DNA of 64,000 nt. It comes from Paenibacillus_AR mesotrionivorans. GTDB lineage: Bacteria; Bacillota; Bacilli; Paenibacillales; NBRC-103111. Both the position numbers and the translations under genes were made by a program. Location: positions 124,001 through 188,000 of the forward strand of contig NZ_JBJURJ010000009.1 in the NCBI RefSeq assembly GCF_046098205.1, written 5' to 3'. This document shows, one piece after another, positions 16,337 through 25,079 of this stretch (within the stretch, counting starts at the first letter, position 1; each line of letters starts with the position of its first letter). The notes under the pieces were generated by a model. The model ran no database searches. It was given only the letters and a program-made list of their open reading frames with translations, and was not told the DNA's origin.

Positions 16337-18790
16337 ATGGCAGAAGAAGTGAAAGAGAGCAAGGAAACGGGATATAACCCCCAGGTGCTGGAGCCCAAGT
16401 GGCAGGCGAAGTGGGATCAGGAAAAAACCTTCAAGGTGCTGGAGAACAGCCCTAAGCCAAAATTTTATGCGCTGGATATGTTCCCCTATCCGTCCGGAGC
16501 CGGGCTGCATGTGGGCCATCCGGAAGGATACACGGCTACCGACATCGTTTCCCGCTACAAGCGGATGAAGGGCTTCAACGTGCTCCATCCCATGGGCTGG
16601 GACGCCTTCGGTTTGCCGGCGGAGCAATATGCGCTGGACACGGGGAACGACCCCCGGGATTTCACCAAGAAGAATATCGAAACCTTCAAGCGGCAGATCA
16701 AGTCCCTGGGCTTCTCCTACGACTGGGACCGGGAAATCAGCACCACCGATCCGGATTACTACAAGTGGACCCAGTGGATCTTTATCCAACTGTATAAGAT
16801 GGGCCTGGCCTATGTAGACGAAGTGCCTGTAAACTGGTGCCCTGCCTTGGGCACGGTGCTGGCCAACGAGGAGGTCATCGACGGCAAAAGCGAACGTGGC
16901 GGCCACCCGGTCATCCGCAAGCCCATGCGCCAATGGGTGCTGCGTATTACCGCCTACGCGGAGCGTCTCCTGGAGGATCTGGAGGAGCTGGACTGGACGG
17001 AAAGCATCAAGGACATGCAGCGCAACTGGATCGGCAAGTCCAAGGGAGCCGAGGTGCGGTTTGCTATCGACGACGTGGCCGGTGCCGAGCTGACGGTCTT
17101 CACCACCCGCCCGGATACCCTGTTCGGCGCCACCTATTGTGTGCTGGCTCCCGAGCATGAGCTGGTTGCCAGGATTACCACACCGTCGCAGGAAGCAGCG
17201 GTGAAGGAGTACCAGGACAAGGCCGCCCGCAAAAGCGATCTGGAGCGGACGGATCTGGCCAAGGACAAAACCGGCGTGTTCACCGGCGCCTATGCCGTTA
17301 ACCCGGCAGACGGACGCAAGGTGCCCGTCTGGATTGCCGACTACGTGCTGGCCGGCTACGGCACCGGCGCCATTATGGCGGTTCCTGGCCATGATGAGCG
17401 GGACTACGCCTTCGCCAAGCAGTTCGGCCTGCCCATTGTGGAAGTGGTACAGGGCGGCAGCCTGGAGGAAGCGGCCTACGCTGGGGACGGCGCCCATGTG
17501 AACTCCGGCTTCCTGGACGGCCTGGCCAACGAAGCGGCTATCGCCAAGATGATCAGTTGGCTGGAGGAGAACGGCAAAGGCAAGGGCAAGGTTACCTACC
17601 GCCTGCGGGATTGGCTGTTCAGCCGTCAGCGGTATTGGGGCGAACCGATCCCGATCCTGCATCTGGAGGACGGCACCATGAAGCCGGTTCCCGAGTCGGA
17701 GCTGCCGCTGGTGCTGCCCCACACGGATGCCATCCGCCCCTCAGGCACAGGAGAATCCCCCTTGGCCAACCTGGAGGACTGGGTAAATACCGTAGATCCG
17801 GAAACAGGCTTGAAGGCCCGCCGGGAAACCAACACCATGCCCCAATGGGCAGGCAGCTGCTGGTACTACCTGCGTTATATCGACCCGAAGAACAGCGACG
17901 CCCTGATTTCCAAGGAGCTGGCTGACAAATGGCTGCCTGTGGACCTCTACATCGGCGGCGCCGAGCATGCGGTGCTTCACCTGCTGTATGCCCGCTTCTG
18001 GCACAAAGTGCTGTACGATCTGGGCGTGGTGCCTACCAAGGAGCCCTTCTACAAGCTGGTCAACCAGGGCATGATCCTGGGCGAGAACAATGAGAAGATG
18101 TCCAAGTCCAGAGGCAACGTGGTGAACCCTGACGATATTGTAGGCCAGTTCGGTGCGGATACCCTGCGCATGTACGAAATGTTCATGGGCCCGCTGGAGG
18201 CGACTAAGCCCTGGAGCATCACCGGCGTGGAGGGCATCTACCGCTTCCTGAACCGGGTATGGCGCTTGTTCATCGGCGAGAACGGACAGCTTCAGGAGAA
18301 GATCGTGAAGGACGGCGAAACCACCGACGCGTTCAAAAAGGTGTGGCACAAGTCCATCAAGAAAATCGGCGAGGACTATGAGGGGCTGCGCTTCAACACC
18401 GCCATCAGCCAAATGATGATCTTCGTCAACGAAGCGTACAAAACCGATGTGCTGCCGCTTCAGGCCATGCGGGAGTTCGCCCAACTGATGGCGCCCATTG
18501 CACCGCATATTGCCGAGGAGCTGTGGGAGCGCCTCGGCGGCTCCGAAGGCATCACTTACGCGGCTTGGCCGCAGGCGGATGAAGCCTGGACGGTGGACAG
18601 CGAGGTGGAAATCGTGGTGCAGGTCAACGGCAAGATTGTGGAGCGCTTGAAGATTGCAGCCGACTTGTCCGAGGAGGCCATGGAGGAAGCAGCCCGTGCT
18701 TTGGAAAAGGTGCAGGCGGCCATCGAGGGCAAAACCGTACGCAAGGTGATCCGGGTAAAAGGCAAGCTGGTCAATATCGTAGCCAATTAA
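16337..18790 (+). CDS. leuS: Leucyl-tRNA synthetase
   Basis: The enzyme is 817 residues counted from ATG 16337, which has GGGAGGAAG about eight bases upstream; an in-frame ATG at 16289 has no such site. The class I HIGH motif reads HVGHPEG (from residue 58) and KMSKS is intact (587-591). The CP1 editing domain carries TTRPDTLFGATYCVLAPEH and the GTGAIMAVPGHDERD loop. The C-terminal tRNA-binding end (VQVNGKIVERL) is present. It charges leucine onto tRNA-Leu. It stands alone behind a T-box leader, so leucine supply controls it by termination. Confidence 0.98.
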   Translation: MAEEVKESKETGYNPQVLEPKWQAKWDQEKTFKVLENSPKPKFYALDMFPYPSGAGLHVGHPEGYTATDIVSRYKRMKGFNVLHPMGWDAFGLPAEQYALDTGNDPRDFTKKNIETFKRQIKSLGFSYDWDREISTTDPDYYKWTQWIFIQLYKMGLAYVDEVPVNWCPALGTVLANEEVIDGKSERGGHPVIRKPMRQWVLRITAYAERLLEDLEELDWTESIKDMQRNWIGKSKGAEVRFAIDDVAGAELTVFTTRPDTLFGATYCVLAPEHELVARITTPSQEAAVKEYQDKAARKSDLERTDLAKDKTGVFTGAYAVNPADGRKVPVWIADYVLAGYGTGAIMAVPGHDERDYAFAKQFGLPIVEVVQGGSLEEAAYAGDGAHVNSGFLDGLANEAAIAKMISWLEENGKGKGKVTYRLRDWLFSRQRYWGEPIPILHLEDGTMKPVPESELPLVLPHTDAIRPSGTGESPLANLEDWVNTVDPETGLKARRETNTMPQWAGSCWYYLRYIDPKNSDALISKELADKWLPVDLYIGGAEHAVLHLLYARFWHKVLYDLGVVPTKEPFYKLVNQGMILGENNEKMSKSRGNVVNPDDIVGQFGADTLRMYEMFMGPLEATKPWSITGVEGIYRFLNRVWRLFIGENGQLQEKIVKDGETTDAFKKVWHKSIKKIGEDYEGLRFNTAISQMMIFVNEAYKTDVLPLQAMREFAQLMAPIAPHIAEELWERLGGSEGITYAAWPQADEAWTVDSEVEIVVQVNGKIVERLKIAADLSEEAMEEAARALEKVQAAIEGKTVRKVIRVKGKLVNIVAN

Positions 18791-18800
18791 GGATAAGGTT

Positions 18801-18870
18801 CAGACCGTTTCTCCAATAAACGGTCTGCTTTTGGAGACCCGGGGACGTTTCAGGTTCCCGGGTTTTATTT
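18801..18870 (+). terminator. Two successive hairpins after leuS
   Basis: CAGACCGTTT (18801-18810) pairs with AAACGGTCTG (18818-18827), with a short CTTTT tail. ACCCGGG (18837-18843) pairs with CCCGGGT (18857-18863), followed by TTTATTTT. The second is the better terminator. Confidence 0.75.
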
Positions 18871-18892
18871 TCCCGAGAGGAGCAATAAACAG

Positions 18893-19690
18893 ATGGAGCT
18901 TGGGGCACGGATCGGCATCGGCAACACAGCTGAGATTTTTGAGGCGGGCCAGGGCAGGGTGGTCAAGCTGTTTGTAAAGGGGTACCCGGAGTCGAGCATG
19001 ATGAAGGAGTACGAAAATTCCCGGCTGCTCCATGGCCTTGGGCTTCCGGTGGCGCATAGCTACGGAATGGTGCAGCACGGGGAACGCCACGGGATCATTT
19101 ATGACCGGGTAGAGGGCGACTCGCTGCTGGATTCGCTCATGGCGGATCCTTCCAGGCTGGAATCAGGCGTGTCCGCCCTGGCGGCCCTGCACCGGACGAT
19201 GCTGGCCTGCCGGCTGCCGGAGGCCTTGAGCCTGAAGGAGATCCTGCGGCAGTATATTGGCCGGAGCAAGGACCTGGACGATGCCCACAAAGAGAAGCTG
19301 CTCGTTTTGTTGGAGGAGCTGCCGGAGGGGGACTATTTTTGCCATGGGGACTTTCACTTCGGCAATGTTATGGCGGGACCGCAAGGGCATACGGTCATCG
19401 ATTATATGAACATCTGCCGCGGGCATACATATGGAGATATTGCCAGAACCGTGTATTTGACCGAAATGACTCCGGTGCCGGCTGAGGCAGGGGATCAAAC
19501 GGAGTTTTTGCTGCAGCTGAAGAAGAGAGCCGCTGATCTGTATCTAGACCAAATGGGCGTAACCCGGGAGGAGCTGTCGGGCTGGCTGATGGTGACGGCT
19601 GCGGCACGGCTGGGTGAGCTGCGCCGGGAGGAGCAGGCAGAGCGGGAGTCGGTGCTCCGTTATTTGCAGCAGAACGGTCTTGCCTGCTGA
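18893..19690 (+). CDS. Aminoglycoside phosphotransferase-fold kinase-like protein
   Basis: This 265-residue protein has the APH/choline-kinase fold. The Lys in VVKLFVKGYPESS is in the ATP site, the catalytic loop is CHGDFHFGNVM, and the metal-binding VIDYMNICRGHTYGDIARTV follows. The ribosome site GAGAGGAG precedes ATG 18893. The true substrate is unknown; many such proteins in soil Firmicutes are small-molecule kinases rather than antibiotic resistance enzymes, and nothing nearby suggests resistance. It forms a single-gene unit between two terminators. Confidence 0.85.
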   Translation: MELGARIGIGNTAEIFEAGQGRVVKLFVKGYPESSMMKEYENSRLLHGLGLPVAHSYGMVQHGERHGIIYDRVEGDSLLDSLMADPSRLESGVSALAALHRTMLACRLPEALSLKEILRQYIGRSKDLDDAHKEKLLVLLEELPEGDYFCHGDFHFGNVMAGPQGHTVIDYMNICRGHTYGDIARTVYLTEMTPVPAEAGDQTEFLLQLKKRAADLYLDQMGVTREELSGWLMVTAAARLGELRREEQAERESVLRYLQQNGLAC

Positions 19691-19732
19691 CACGAGCTGG
19701 GGCTGGGGAGGCTTATCCGTTTCCTGCCACGC

Positions 19733-19761
19733 AAAAAAGAGGGCGTAACGCCCTCTTTTTT
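19733..19761. terminator. Bidirectional terminator
   Basis: AAAAAAGAGGGCG (19733-19745) and CGCCCTCTTTTTT (from 19749) form an almost perfect palindrome with T runs on both strands. It serves the kinase-like gene and convergent comER. Confidence 0.92.
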
Positions 19762-19771
19762 ATTCCCGCCT

Positions 19772-20602
19772 CTATTCAATGGCGTTCAGAAAAGCTGCGT
19801 CCACCTTGGCCAGGTCCTCATAAAATTTGGCGTGGGTGATGCGAATCAGCCGATTGAACATGCCGTCCAGCTCATGGTCCATGAGTTTCAGGCCTTCTGC
19901 TGTAATGCCTCCTGGCACCGCCACCCGCTTTTGCAGCGTCTCCGGGGTAAAGCCGCCTTCCGTTAACAGAAGGCCGGTGCCCAAGAGCATCCGGGACGCC
20001 ATGCGGGTGGCTTCCTCGTAGGGGATGCCCGTTTCCACCGCAGCAGCATCCACAAACCGCTGAACCAGCAGCGCAAAAAAAGCCGGTCCGCAGCTGGACA
20101 GATCCGAGGTGATCCGTGTGTGTTTTTCGTCAATGCGGATAGGCTCGCTGATGGGGGCCAGAAGCTCCTCCAGGGCTGTTTTATCCTCTTCCTCCATCCG
20201 AGTTCCGTACATGCACAAGGCTGCGCCGTTTTGGACGAAGTTGGTGATGCTGGGAATAACCTTGGCGATTTTGCAATTCAGCTGCTCCTCCAGGTGGCGG
20301 ATCAGCACGGGGGAAGTGATGGAGACGATGATTTGCTCCGGCATGGTGAGCTTCCTGATTTCGTCCAGCACCCGCTTGTATTCGGCAGGTTTGACGCAGA
20401 TAAAGATCAGGTCCGCCTCCAAAACTACTTCAATATTGGAACGGGCAGCCAAGAGACCGGGGTGCCTTTCGGCCAGGGCCAATACCTTCTCACGGGTACG
20501 GTTGGCGGCAATGATGGCAGAGGGGGCCAAAGCGCCGGACCGGATCAGGGCTTCGATCAAAATGCTGCCCATACTGCCGGTTCCGATAAAGCCGACCTTC
20601 AT
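19772..20602 (-). CDS. comER: Late competence protein ComER (ProC-like)
   Basis: The 276-residue product starts at 20602, ten bases or so after GGAGGAG; upstream in-frame codons lack a site. It has the pyrroline-5-carboxylate reductase fold: VGFIGTGSMGSILIEAL at the N-terminus, AANRTREK, FICVKPAEY, ISITSPV in modified form, and the C-terminal LLTEGGFTPETLQKRVAVPG then GITAEGL. ComER is found divergent from comEA, as here; its contribution to competence is not understood and it may simply be a reductase. All fold motifs are intact. Confidence 0.93.
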   Translation of the reverse strand: MKVGFIGTGSMGSILIEALIRSGALAPSAIIAANRTREKVLALAERHPGLLAARSNIEVVLEADLIFICVKPAEYKRVLDEIRKLTMPEQIIVSITSPVLIRHLEEQLNCKIAKVIPSITNFVQNGAALCMYGTRMEEEDKTALEELLAPISEPIRIDEKHTRITSDLSSCGPAFFALLVQRFVDAAAVETGIPYEEATRMASRMLLGTGLLLTEGGFTPETLQKRVAVPGGITAEGLKLMDHELDGMFNRLIRITHAKFYEDLAKVDAAFLNAIE

Positions 20603-20720
20603 GAAGCTCTCCTCCTCGCTTTCGGGTAGGTGAAGGTCCTCTAGGCTTAAGCCCAGGGACGTTTTGTGCATGTATATGCCGAAGTACTGCTGATTATGCC
20701 GGACAAGCGCAGAGAAGCTC

Positions 20721-20821
20721 TTGCCCGCAGCCGGCCGTTTGCGCTATAATGGGCACAACTGAACATGGGCGCGGAAGCACCGCCGTTTACAAGCCGGAAG
20801 GCTATGTGACGGCGGTTTTTT
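20721..20821 (+). promoter_or_regulatory. comEA promoter followed by a terminator-like leader hairpin
   Basis: TTGCCC (20721-20726) and TATAAT (20745-20750) are 18 bp apart. Some 28 bases downstream, ACCGCCGT (20779-20786) pairs with ACGGCGGT (20809-20816), followed by a T run to 20821. The comEA start is 40 bases further on, so transcripts must pass this hairpin. Confidence 0.6.
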
Positions 20822-20861
20822 GTTGTGGAGAAGAGCCGCACCCTTAAAGGAGAATCAAGTG

Positions 20862-21416
20862 ATGGCCAACTGGCTTCGGCTTCATTGGAAAAAGCTTATG
20901 TTTGTGGCACTGCTGCTGGGGGCGGCTGGATTTGGATTTGTACGCAAGGCAGTGGAGGAGCGGGTCACGTCGGAATGGAGCGAAGTGAACGGGGAGGTGC
21001 AGTCCCTGTTGAATGCCTCCGGGCGGAACGGGGGCACAACTCAGGCTTCCTCATCCGGGCAAGGTGCTTCCGCACAGCCGAAGGATCAGGCCACAGCTCA
21101 GGAAGCAGTCCCGGGTGCGCCAACACTGCCGGCACCATCAGCAACTGCTCCGGTGCAGGCAGAGGCTACCGCAGCACCCGCCCAGTCCCCGGCGGGAACA
21201 GCCGCAGCAAAAGGCTTGATTGACATTAATACGGCGTCGGCCTCACGCCTGGATGAGCTGCCGGGCATCGGGCCGGGCAAGGCCCAGGCCATTGTGGAGT
21301 ACAGGCAGTCGAAAGGCCCCTTCCGCACCCCGGAGGACCTGAAGAATGTGAAGGGCATCGGCCAGAAAACCTATGACGGCTTAAAGGACCGGATTACGGC
21401 ATCCGTGGCGCCTTAA
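20862..21416 (+). CDS. comEA: DNA-uptake receptor ComEA
   Basis: The protein has 184 residues from ATG 20862, with AAAGGAG eight bases before it. One N-terminal membrane anchor (LMFVALLLGAAGFGFV, about residues 12-28) is followed by a long Ala/Pro/Gln-rich linker. The C-terminal double helix-hairpin-helix domain reads LIDINTASASRLDELPGIG, then GPGKAQAIVEYRQ, and ends with LKNVKGIGQKTYDGLKDRI. ComEA binds incoming double-stranded DNA at the cell surface during transformation. The linker is typical of surface proteins that cross the wall. It is the first gene of the comE locus. Confidence 0.95.
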   Translation: MANWLRLHWKKLMFVALLLGAAGFGFVRKAVEERVTSEWSEVNGEVQSLLNASGRNGGTTQASSSGQGASAQPKDQATAQEAVPGAPTLPAPSATAPVQAEATAAPAQSPAGTAAAKGLIDINTASASRLDELPGIGPGKAQAIVEYRQSKGPFRTPEDLKNVKGIGQKTYDGLKDRITASVAP

Positions 21417-21465
21417 GGCAGGCTGAAGGGCGCCGGTGGCCGAAGCTGCACCCGGACACGGGGCA

Positions 21466-21494
21466 TTGGCGAATACGGGAGCCGGTGATATAAT
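21466..21494 (+). promoter_or_regulatory. Promoter upstream of comEB
   Basis: TTGGCG (21466-21471) and TATAAT (21489-21494) are 17 bp apart, between comEA and comEB. Separate expression of comEB-comEC is therefore possible. Confidence 0.55.
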
Positions 21495-21568
21495 GTAGGC
21501 CATAACCAACGGAGATACGGGACCACCGTGTCACGCCGGGAAAGCGAGGGCGGCACAGCCGCGTTACC

Positions 21569-22081
21569 ATGAGCATTCGCAAGGACTGGGATACCTATTT
21601 TATGGACATTGCCTATATGGCCTCCACCCGCTCCCAATGCTCCAGAAGGCATGTAGGAGCCGTTCTGGTGCAGGGCAAAAAACTTCTGGGCAGCGCCTAC
21701 AACGGGGCGCCAATGGGAGTGGCCGATTGCGGCGAAGCAGGCTGTATGATTGTAGAAGAATTCGAAGCCCGGGTGGTGGACGGCAAGGAGGAGCTGGTCC
21801 GAAAGCAGCGCTGCATCCGCACCATCCATGCCGAACAGAACCTGATTCTCTTCACCGACCGTAAGGACCGGGAGGGCTCAACGGTATATGTAACGGATGA
21901 GCCGTGCTGGACCTGCGCCAATATGCTGGCCAACAGCGGGGTGAAGGAGATTGTGTACCACCGCCCTTATCCCAAGGACACCGCCAAGGTAGCCAAGCTG
22001 CTGCAGGAGCGGGGGCTGGTCTTCCGCAGTCTGGAAGCATATGAACCGCCCGGCGGGTGTGTGGAGCCGGTTCAAAACTAA
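21569..22081 (+). CDS. comEB: ComEB, dCMP deaminase family
   Basis: This 170-residue zinc deaminase shows the metal site as IHAEQN (HAE) and DEPCWTCANML (PCxxC). A cysteine- and histidine-rich insertion (CSRRHVGAVLV and DCGEAGCMIVEEFEA) is typical of dCMP deaminases with a second zinc. It converts dCMP to dUMP for thymidylate synthesis. comEB accompanies the competence genes by position but is not needed for DNA uptake in B. subtilis. The ribosome site before ATG 21569 is poor (GCGAGGGCGG, rather far away), which is odd beside its neighbours; no better in-frame start exists. Confidence 0.93.
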   Translation: MSIRKDWDTYFMDIAYMASTRSQCSRRHVGAVLVQGKKLLGSAYNGAPMGVADCGEAGCMIVEEFEARVVDGKEELVRKQRCIRTIHAEQNLILFTDRKDREGSTVYVTDEPCWTCANMLANSGVKEIVYHRPYPKDTAKVAKLLQERGLVFRSLEAYEPPGGCVEPVQN

Positions 22082-22100
22082 CCGAATAATTGAAAGCAGG

Positions 22101-22147
22101 GGAGCACTCTGCTGCGCCAAACCGGCGTGGCGGGGTGCTTTTTTTAT
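22101..22147 (+). terminator. Terminator between comEB and comEC
   Basis: GAGCACTC near 22103-22110 pairs with GGGTGCTT near 22133-22140, with an inner CGCC/GGCG pair. A T run extends to about 22145. It lies only about 20 bases before comEC. Confidence 0.7.
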
Positions 22148-22168
22148 AACTTTTGAAGGGGCAGTGTG

Positions 22169-24712
22169 ATGAACAGAACAGCGATACTAACGGCAGCTTT
22201 GTTTACGGCGGGGGCCGGGCTGGCGGCAGCCGGGTACCGGCCGTATTTTTGGGGCTGGGCTGTAATCGGGCTGATATGGATCAGTGCGGTTTTGGCGGGG
22301 CGCAGAAGAATGGCTCTTCAGCTGGTTTGGCTGAGCCTGGCTCTCCTTGCGGGCAACGGCTGCTACGCCTGGGCGGATGCCCGGCTGGCCAGTGTGGTGG
22401 CCCCGCCTTCAGCCAATTGGAATCCGGCTGCGGACGAAGCAGGAGCGGAGCTCTCCGGCCGGCTGGACACCCCTGTGGAGGTGGACGGGGACCGGGCGGT
22501 ATTTTATATGCAGACGGAGGAATGGAGCTGGGCGGATGGAGCAGCGGTCCGGCCTGAGGGGGAGCGGGTTTATGTGACCGTCCGTCTTCGGGAGCAGCCG
22601 GAGCAGGAGGTAGCGGCAACCTGGAGAAGAGGGGACCGGGTGCAATTAACGGGTACGGTCAAAACGCCTGAACCCGCCCGGAACTTCGGGGGCTTCGATT
22701 TCCGCGAATACCTGCGGAAGAAGGATGTGCACTGGATGGTTACCGTCAAAGGCGCCTCCGCCGTGCGGGTATCCCCGCCCGGCCGATGGGATGCGGCCAG
22801 ACTCCTCCGCTGGAACGATCATATCCGGGAAGGGGCGGGGAGCCGGCTGGCGTCGCTTTTTCCCGGGGACGAGGCGGGTTATATGAAGGGGCTTCTCATC
22901 GGGCTCCGCGAGGATTTGGACCCGGAGCGTTTCCGGAATTTTTCCCGTTTGGGCTTGACCCATATTCTGGCCATATCCGGTCTGCATGTAGGTGTTTTTT
23001 TGTGGGCGGTCACAGCATTGTGCCGGCGGCTGGGCGTCACCAGGGAATCGGCGGCGCGGTTGGGCTTTTGGACCATTCCCCTGTACGTGGTATTTACCGG
23101 ATCCTCGCCGTCGGTGGTGCGCTCCGGATTAACGGCTATGGCGGGGCTGTACGCAGCGCGCAAGGGCTGGCTGAAGGACGGCCTGTCTTTGCTTGCTTTG
23201 GCCCTGTTGGGGATGCTGCTGTGGAACCCTCTTTTTATCACCGATGTAGGCTTTCAGCTGTCCTTTCTCGTCACCGCAGGTTTGTTGGCGGGGGTGCCTG
23301 CTATTACCAGACTCCTGCAGGGCATTCATCCCCTCTGGAAAAGCAGCATTGCCGTAGCTCTGACGGCGCAGCTGGTATCCTTCCCCGTTTCGGTCTATTA
23401 TTTCAACCAATTTTCCCTGCTTTCCCTGCCTGCCAATCTCCTGCTGGTACCCCTGATCAGCTTTGTGGTGACTCCCCTGGGTTATGGGGCTTTGCTGCTT
23501 TCCTTTCTCTGGCCCTGGGCAGCCAAAGGGGCGGCAGCTTTCATTTCATTCCTCAACCGTTTCACCTTCTACACCATCGATTTGTCGGAATGGCTTCCCT
23601 CCATGCATCTCAGCTGGCCTACGCCCACATTTTTGTGGATAGCGGCCTATTATATTCTGTTGGCCTGGATCCTCCTGCAGGCGGGTGTGTTGAAGCAGCA
23701 CCGGGAGCTGGAGCGGCAGCGGATTTACCTGGTTCCGGATGGGGCAGGCTTCCGCCGCAGAGGTGTCAGGATGACGGCGCTTGCCGCCGTTCTGTGGGCA
23801 GGCTGCCTTCTGTACGGTTATGCTCCGGCTATCTGGACGGAACGGGACACGGGAACGGTCTCTTTTTTGGATGTAGGGCAAGGGGATTGTGCCTGGGTGC
23901 GGACACCGGATGGCAAACATATTCTGATCGACGGCGGAGGTACGGTTTCCTTCCGCAAGGCCGGGGAGGAATGGAAGGAGCGGCGGGAGCCTTTTGAGGT
24001 GGGACGGAAAACCGTTGTGCCGCTGCTCAAAAAACGGGGGGTCCATAAGCTGGATACCCTCATTATTTCCCATGCGGACACGGATCATATCGGGGGATTG
24101 CAGGCGGTGCTGGAGGAAATGCAAGTAGGCCGGATCCTGTTCAACGGCACGCTGAAATCCAGCCCGGGGGCGGTGAAGCTTTTTCAAACAGCGTTGGATC
24201 GCGGTATTCCGCTTATTCCGGTACAGCAGGGAGATATATATACCGTGGGCCGTTCTGCCGTGTGGTCCGTTCTGTCCCCGCTGCAGGAGGAGAGAGGGGC
24301 TCAAGTTCGCCTTTTGGAGGAGCAAAATGATGAATCGGTGGTCATGCTCTTAACCATGCTGGGGAAGCGGTTTTTATTTACGGGGGACATCAGCGGAGAG
24401 CAGGAGAAGGTGCTGCTGTCCCGTTTATCTGAAGAAGAGGATGCACCCACCCTGGATGTGATGAAGGTGGCCCACCACGGCAGCCGGTATTCCTCCTCCG
24501 GAGACTGGTTATGGTACTGGAGCCCGCGGCTCGCTGTGATTTCCTCAGGTAAGAATAACAGCTACGGACACCCCAGCCCCTTGACGCTGGAGCGCCTGGC
24601 GGAAACGGATACGTCCGTTTACAGGACGGACCTTCAGGGCGAGGTGGAGTTTTCCGTGCGCCGAAACAGCCTGTTTGTCAGGACCAGATTAACTGGACGT
24701 TATGGGAAATAG
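22169..24712 (+). CDS. comEC: DNA internalisation channel ComEC/Rec2
   Basis: This 847-residue membrane protein has an N-terminal pair of membrane segments, then an extracellular OB-like domain (LSGRLDTPVEVDGDRAVFYM onward). The Competence domain follows, with ILAISGLHVGVFLWA (the LSGLHV-type signature) and about eight membrane segments. A C-terminal metallo-beta-lactamase-like domain has SFLDVGQGDC, HADTDHIGG (His635) and VAHHGSRYSSSGDW. ComEC forms the channel for single-stranded DNA entry, and the beta-lactamase domain is the likely nuclease for the non-transported strand. The start is ATG 22169; a GTG directly before it is equally possible. The full set of domains suggests a working DNA uptake system. 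Confidence 0.96.
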   Translation: MNRTAILTAALFTAGAGLAAAGYRPYFWGWAVIGLIWISAVLAGRRRMALQLVWLSLALLAGNGCYAWADARLASVVAPPSANWNPAADEAGAELSGRLDTPVEVDGDRAVFYMQTEEWSWADGAAVRPEGERVYVTVRLREQPEQEVAATWRRGDRVQLTGTVKTPEPARNFGGFDFREYLRKKDVHWMVTVKGASAVRVSPPGRWDAARLLRWNDHIREGAGSRLASLFPGDEAGYMKGLLIGLREDLDPERFRNFSRLGLTHILAISGLHVGVFLWAVTALCRRLGVTRESAARLGFWTIPLYVVFTGSSPSVVRSGLTAMAGLYAARKGWLKDGLSLLALALLGMLLWNPLFITDVGFQLSFLVTAGLLAGVPAITRLLQGIHPLWKSSIAVALTAQLVSFPVSVYYFNQFSLLSLPANLLLVPLISFVVTPLGYGALLLSFLWPWAAKGAAAFISFLNRFTFYTIDLSEWLPSMHLSWPTPTFLWIAAYYILLAWILLQAGVLKQHRELERQRIYLVPDGAGFRRRGVRMTALAAVLWAGCLLYGYAPAIWTERDTGTVSFLDVGQGDCAWVRTPDGKHILIDGGGTVSFRKAGEEWKERREPFEVGRKTVVPLLKKRGVHKLDTLIISHADTDHIGGLQAVLEEMQVGRILFNGTLKSSPGAVKLFQTALDRGIPLIPVQQGDIYTVGRSAVWSVLSPLQEERGAQVRLLEEQNDESVVMLLTMLGKRFLFTGDISGEQEKVLLSRLSEEEDAPTLDVMKVAHHGSRYSSSGDWLWYWSPRLAVISSGKNNSYGHPSPLTLERLAETDTSVYRTDLQGEVEFSVRRNSLFVRTRLTGRYGK

Positions 24713-24803
24713 TAGAAAGTTTGGGTTGGGGGATGAAGTTAAAGCCGATTTGCTATAAAATGAACATAATGAAGGAAAGCGCCGTCAAATTACAGAGCTT
24801 GTC

Positions 24804-24969
24804 TAGGACCTGTCTTCAAACCCACTTAAGGGCAGGCTTTCACCATCTTTTCGTCCCTTGCTTCGTTACTTTCGCTTGACGTACCCCCGGTACGCCTGCA
24901 CAAAAGTGCCTTGCCTGGAACGAAAATCCGGCAAAATCTGCTCCCCTCGGAGTTTGAAGACAGCCCCTA
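24804..24969. repeat. MITE-like repeat, copy 1 (166 bp)
   Basis: Terminal inverted repeats are TAGGACCTGTCTTCAAAC (24804-24821) and GTTTGAAGACAGCCCCTA (24952-24969), 16 of 18 matching. The interior includes the palindromic GTACCCCCGGTAC. A second copy in the opposite orientation is at 29766-29928; 27 bp inside are identical (24899-24925 here, 29810-29836 there). Ends of the TA...TA form suggest mobilisation by a transposase that duplicates TA, such as the IS630/Tc1 group. It has no coding capacity. Confidence 0.8.
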
Positions 24970-24980
24970 AAACGGTGTAC

Positions 24981-25005
24981 GGAACTTTTACCCAGTCCCG
25001 GCGTA
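24981..25005 (+). promoter_or_regulatory. ECF-type promoter of the sigma/anti-sigma operon
   Basis: GGAAC (24981-24985) and CGTA (25002-25005) are exactly 16 bp apart, the spacing of SigW-like ECF promoters (AAC-N16-CGTA). The gene downstream encodes an ECF sigma factor, so self-activation is likely. Its -35 lies 12 bp after the MITE. Confidence 0.6.
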
Positions 25006-25079
25006 TAAACTTTTCTTGAGAGCTATGCAACATTTCTGCAGCCTGGACCGTTTATAAGGTTGCAAGAAAGGGGGTTCCC

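Noticed and set aside
16139..17722. Minus-strand open frame (527 codons) opposite the T-box and leuS
   Set aside because: It runs across the T-box leader and the start of leuS, both certain, so it is a composition artefact.
22786..23997. Plus-strand 403-codon frame inside comEC
   Set aside because: It is frame-shifted relative to comEC, which is intact from start to end with all its domains.
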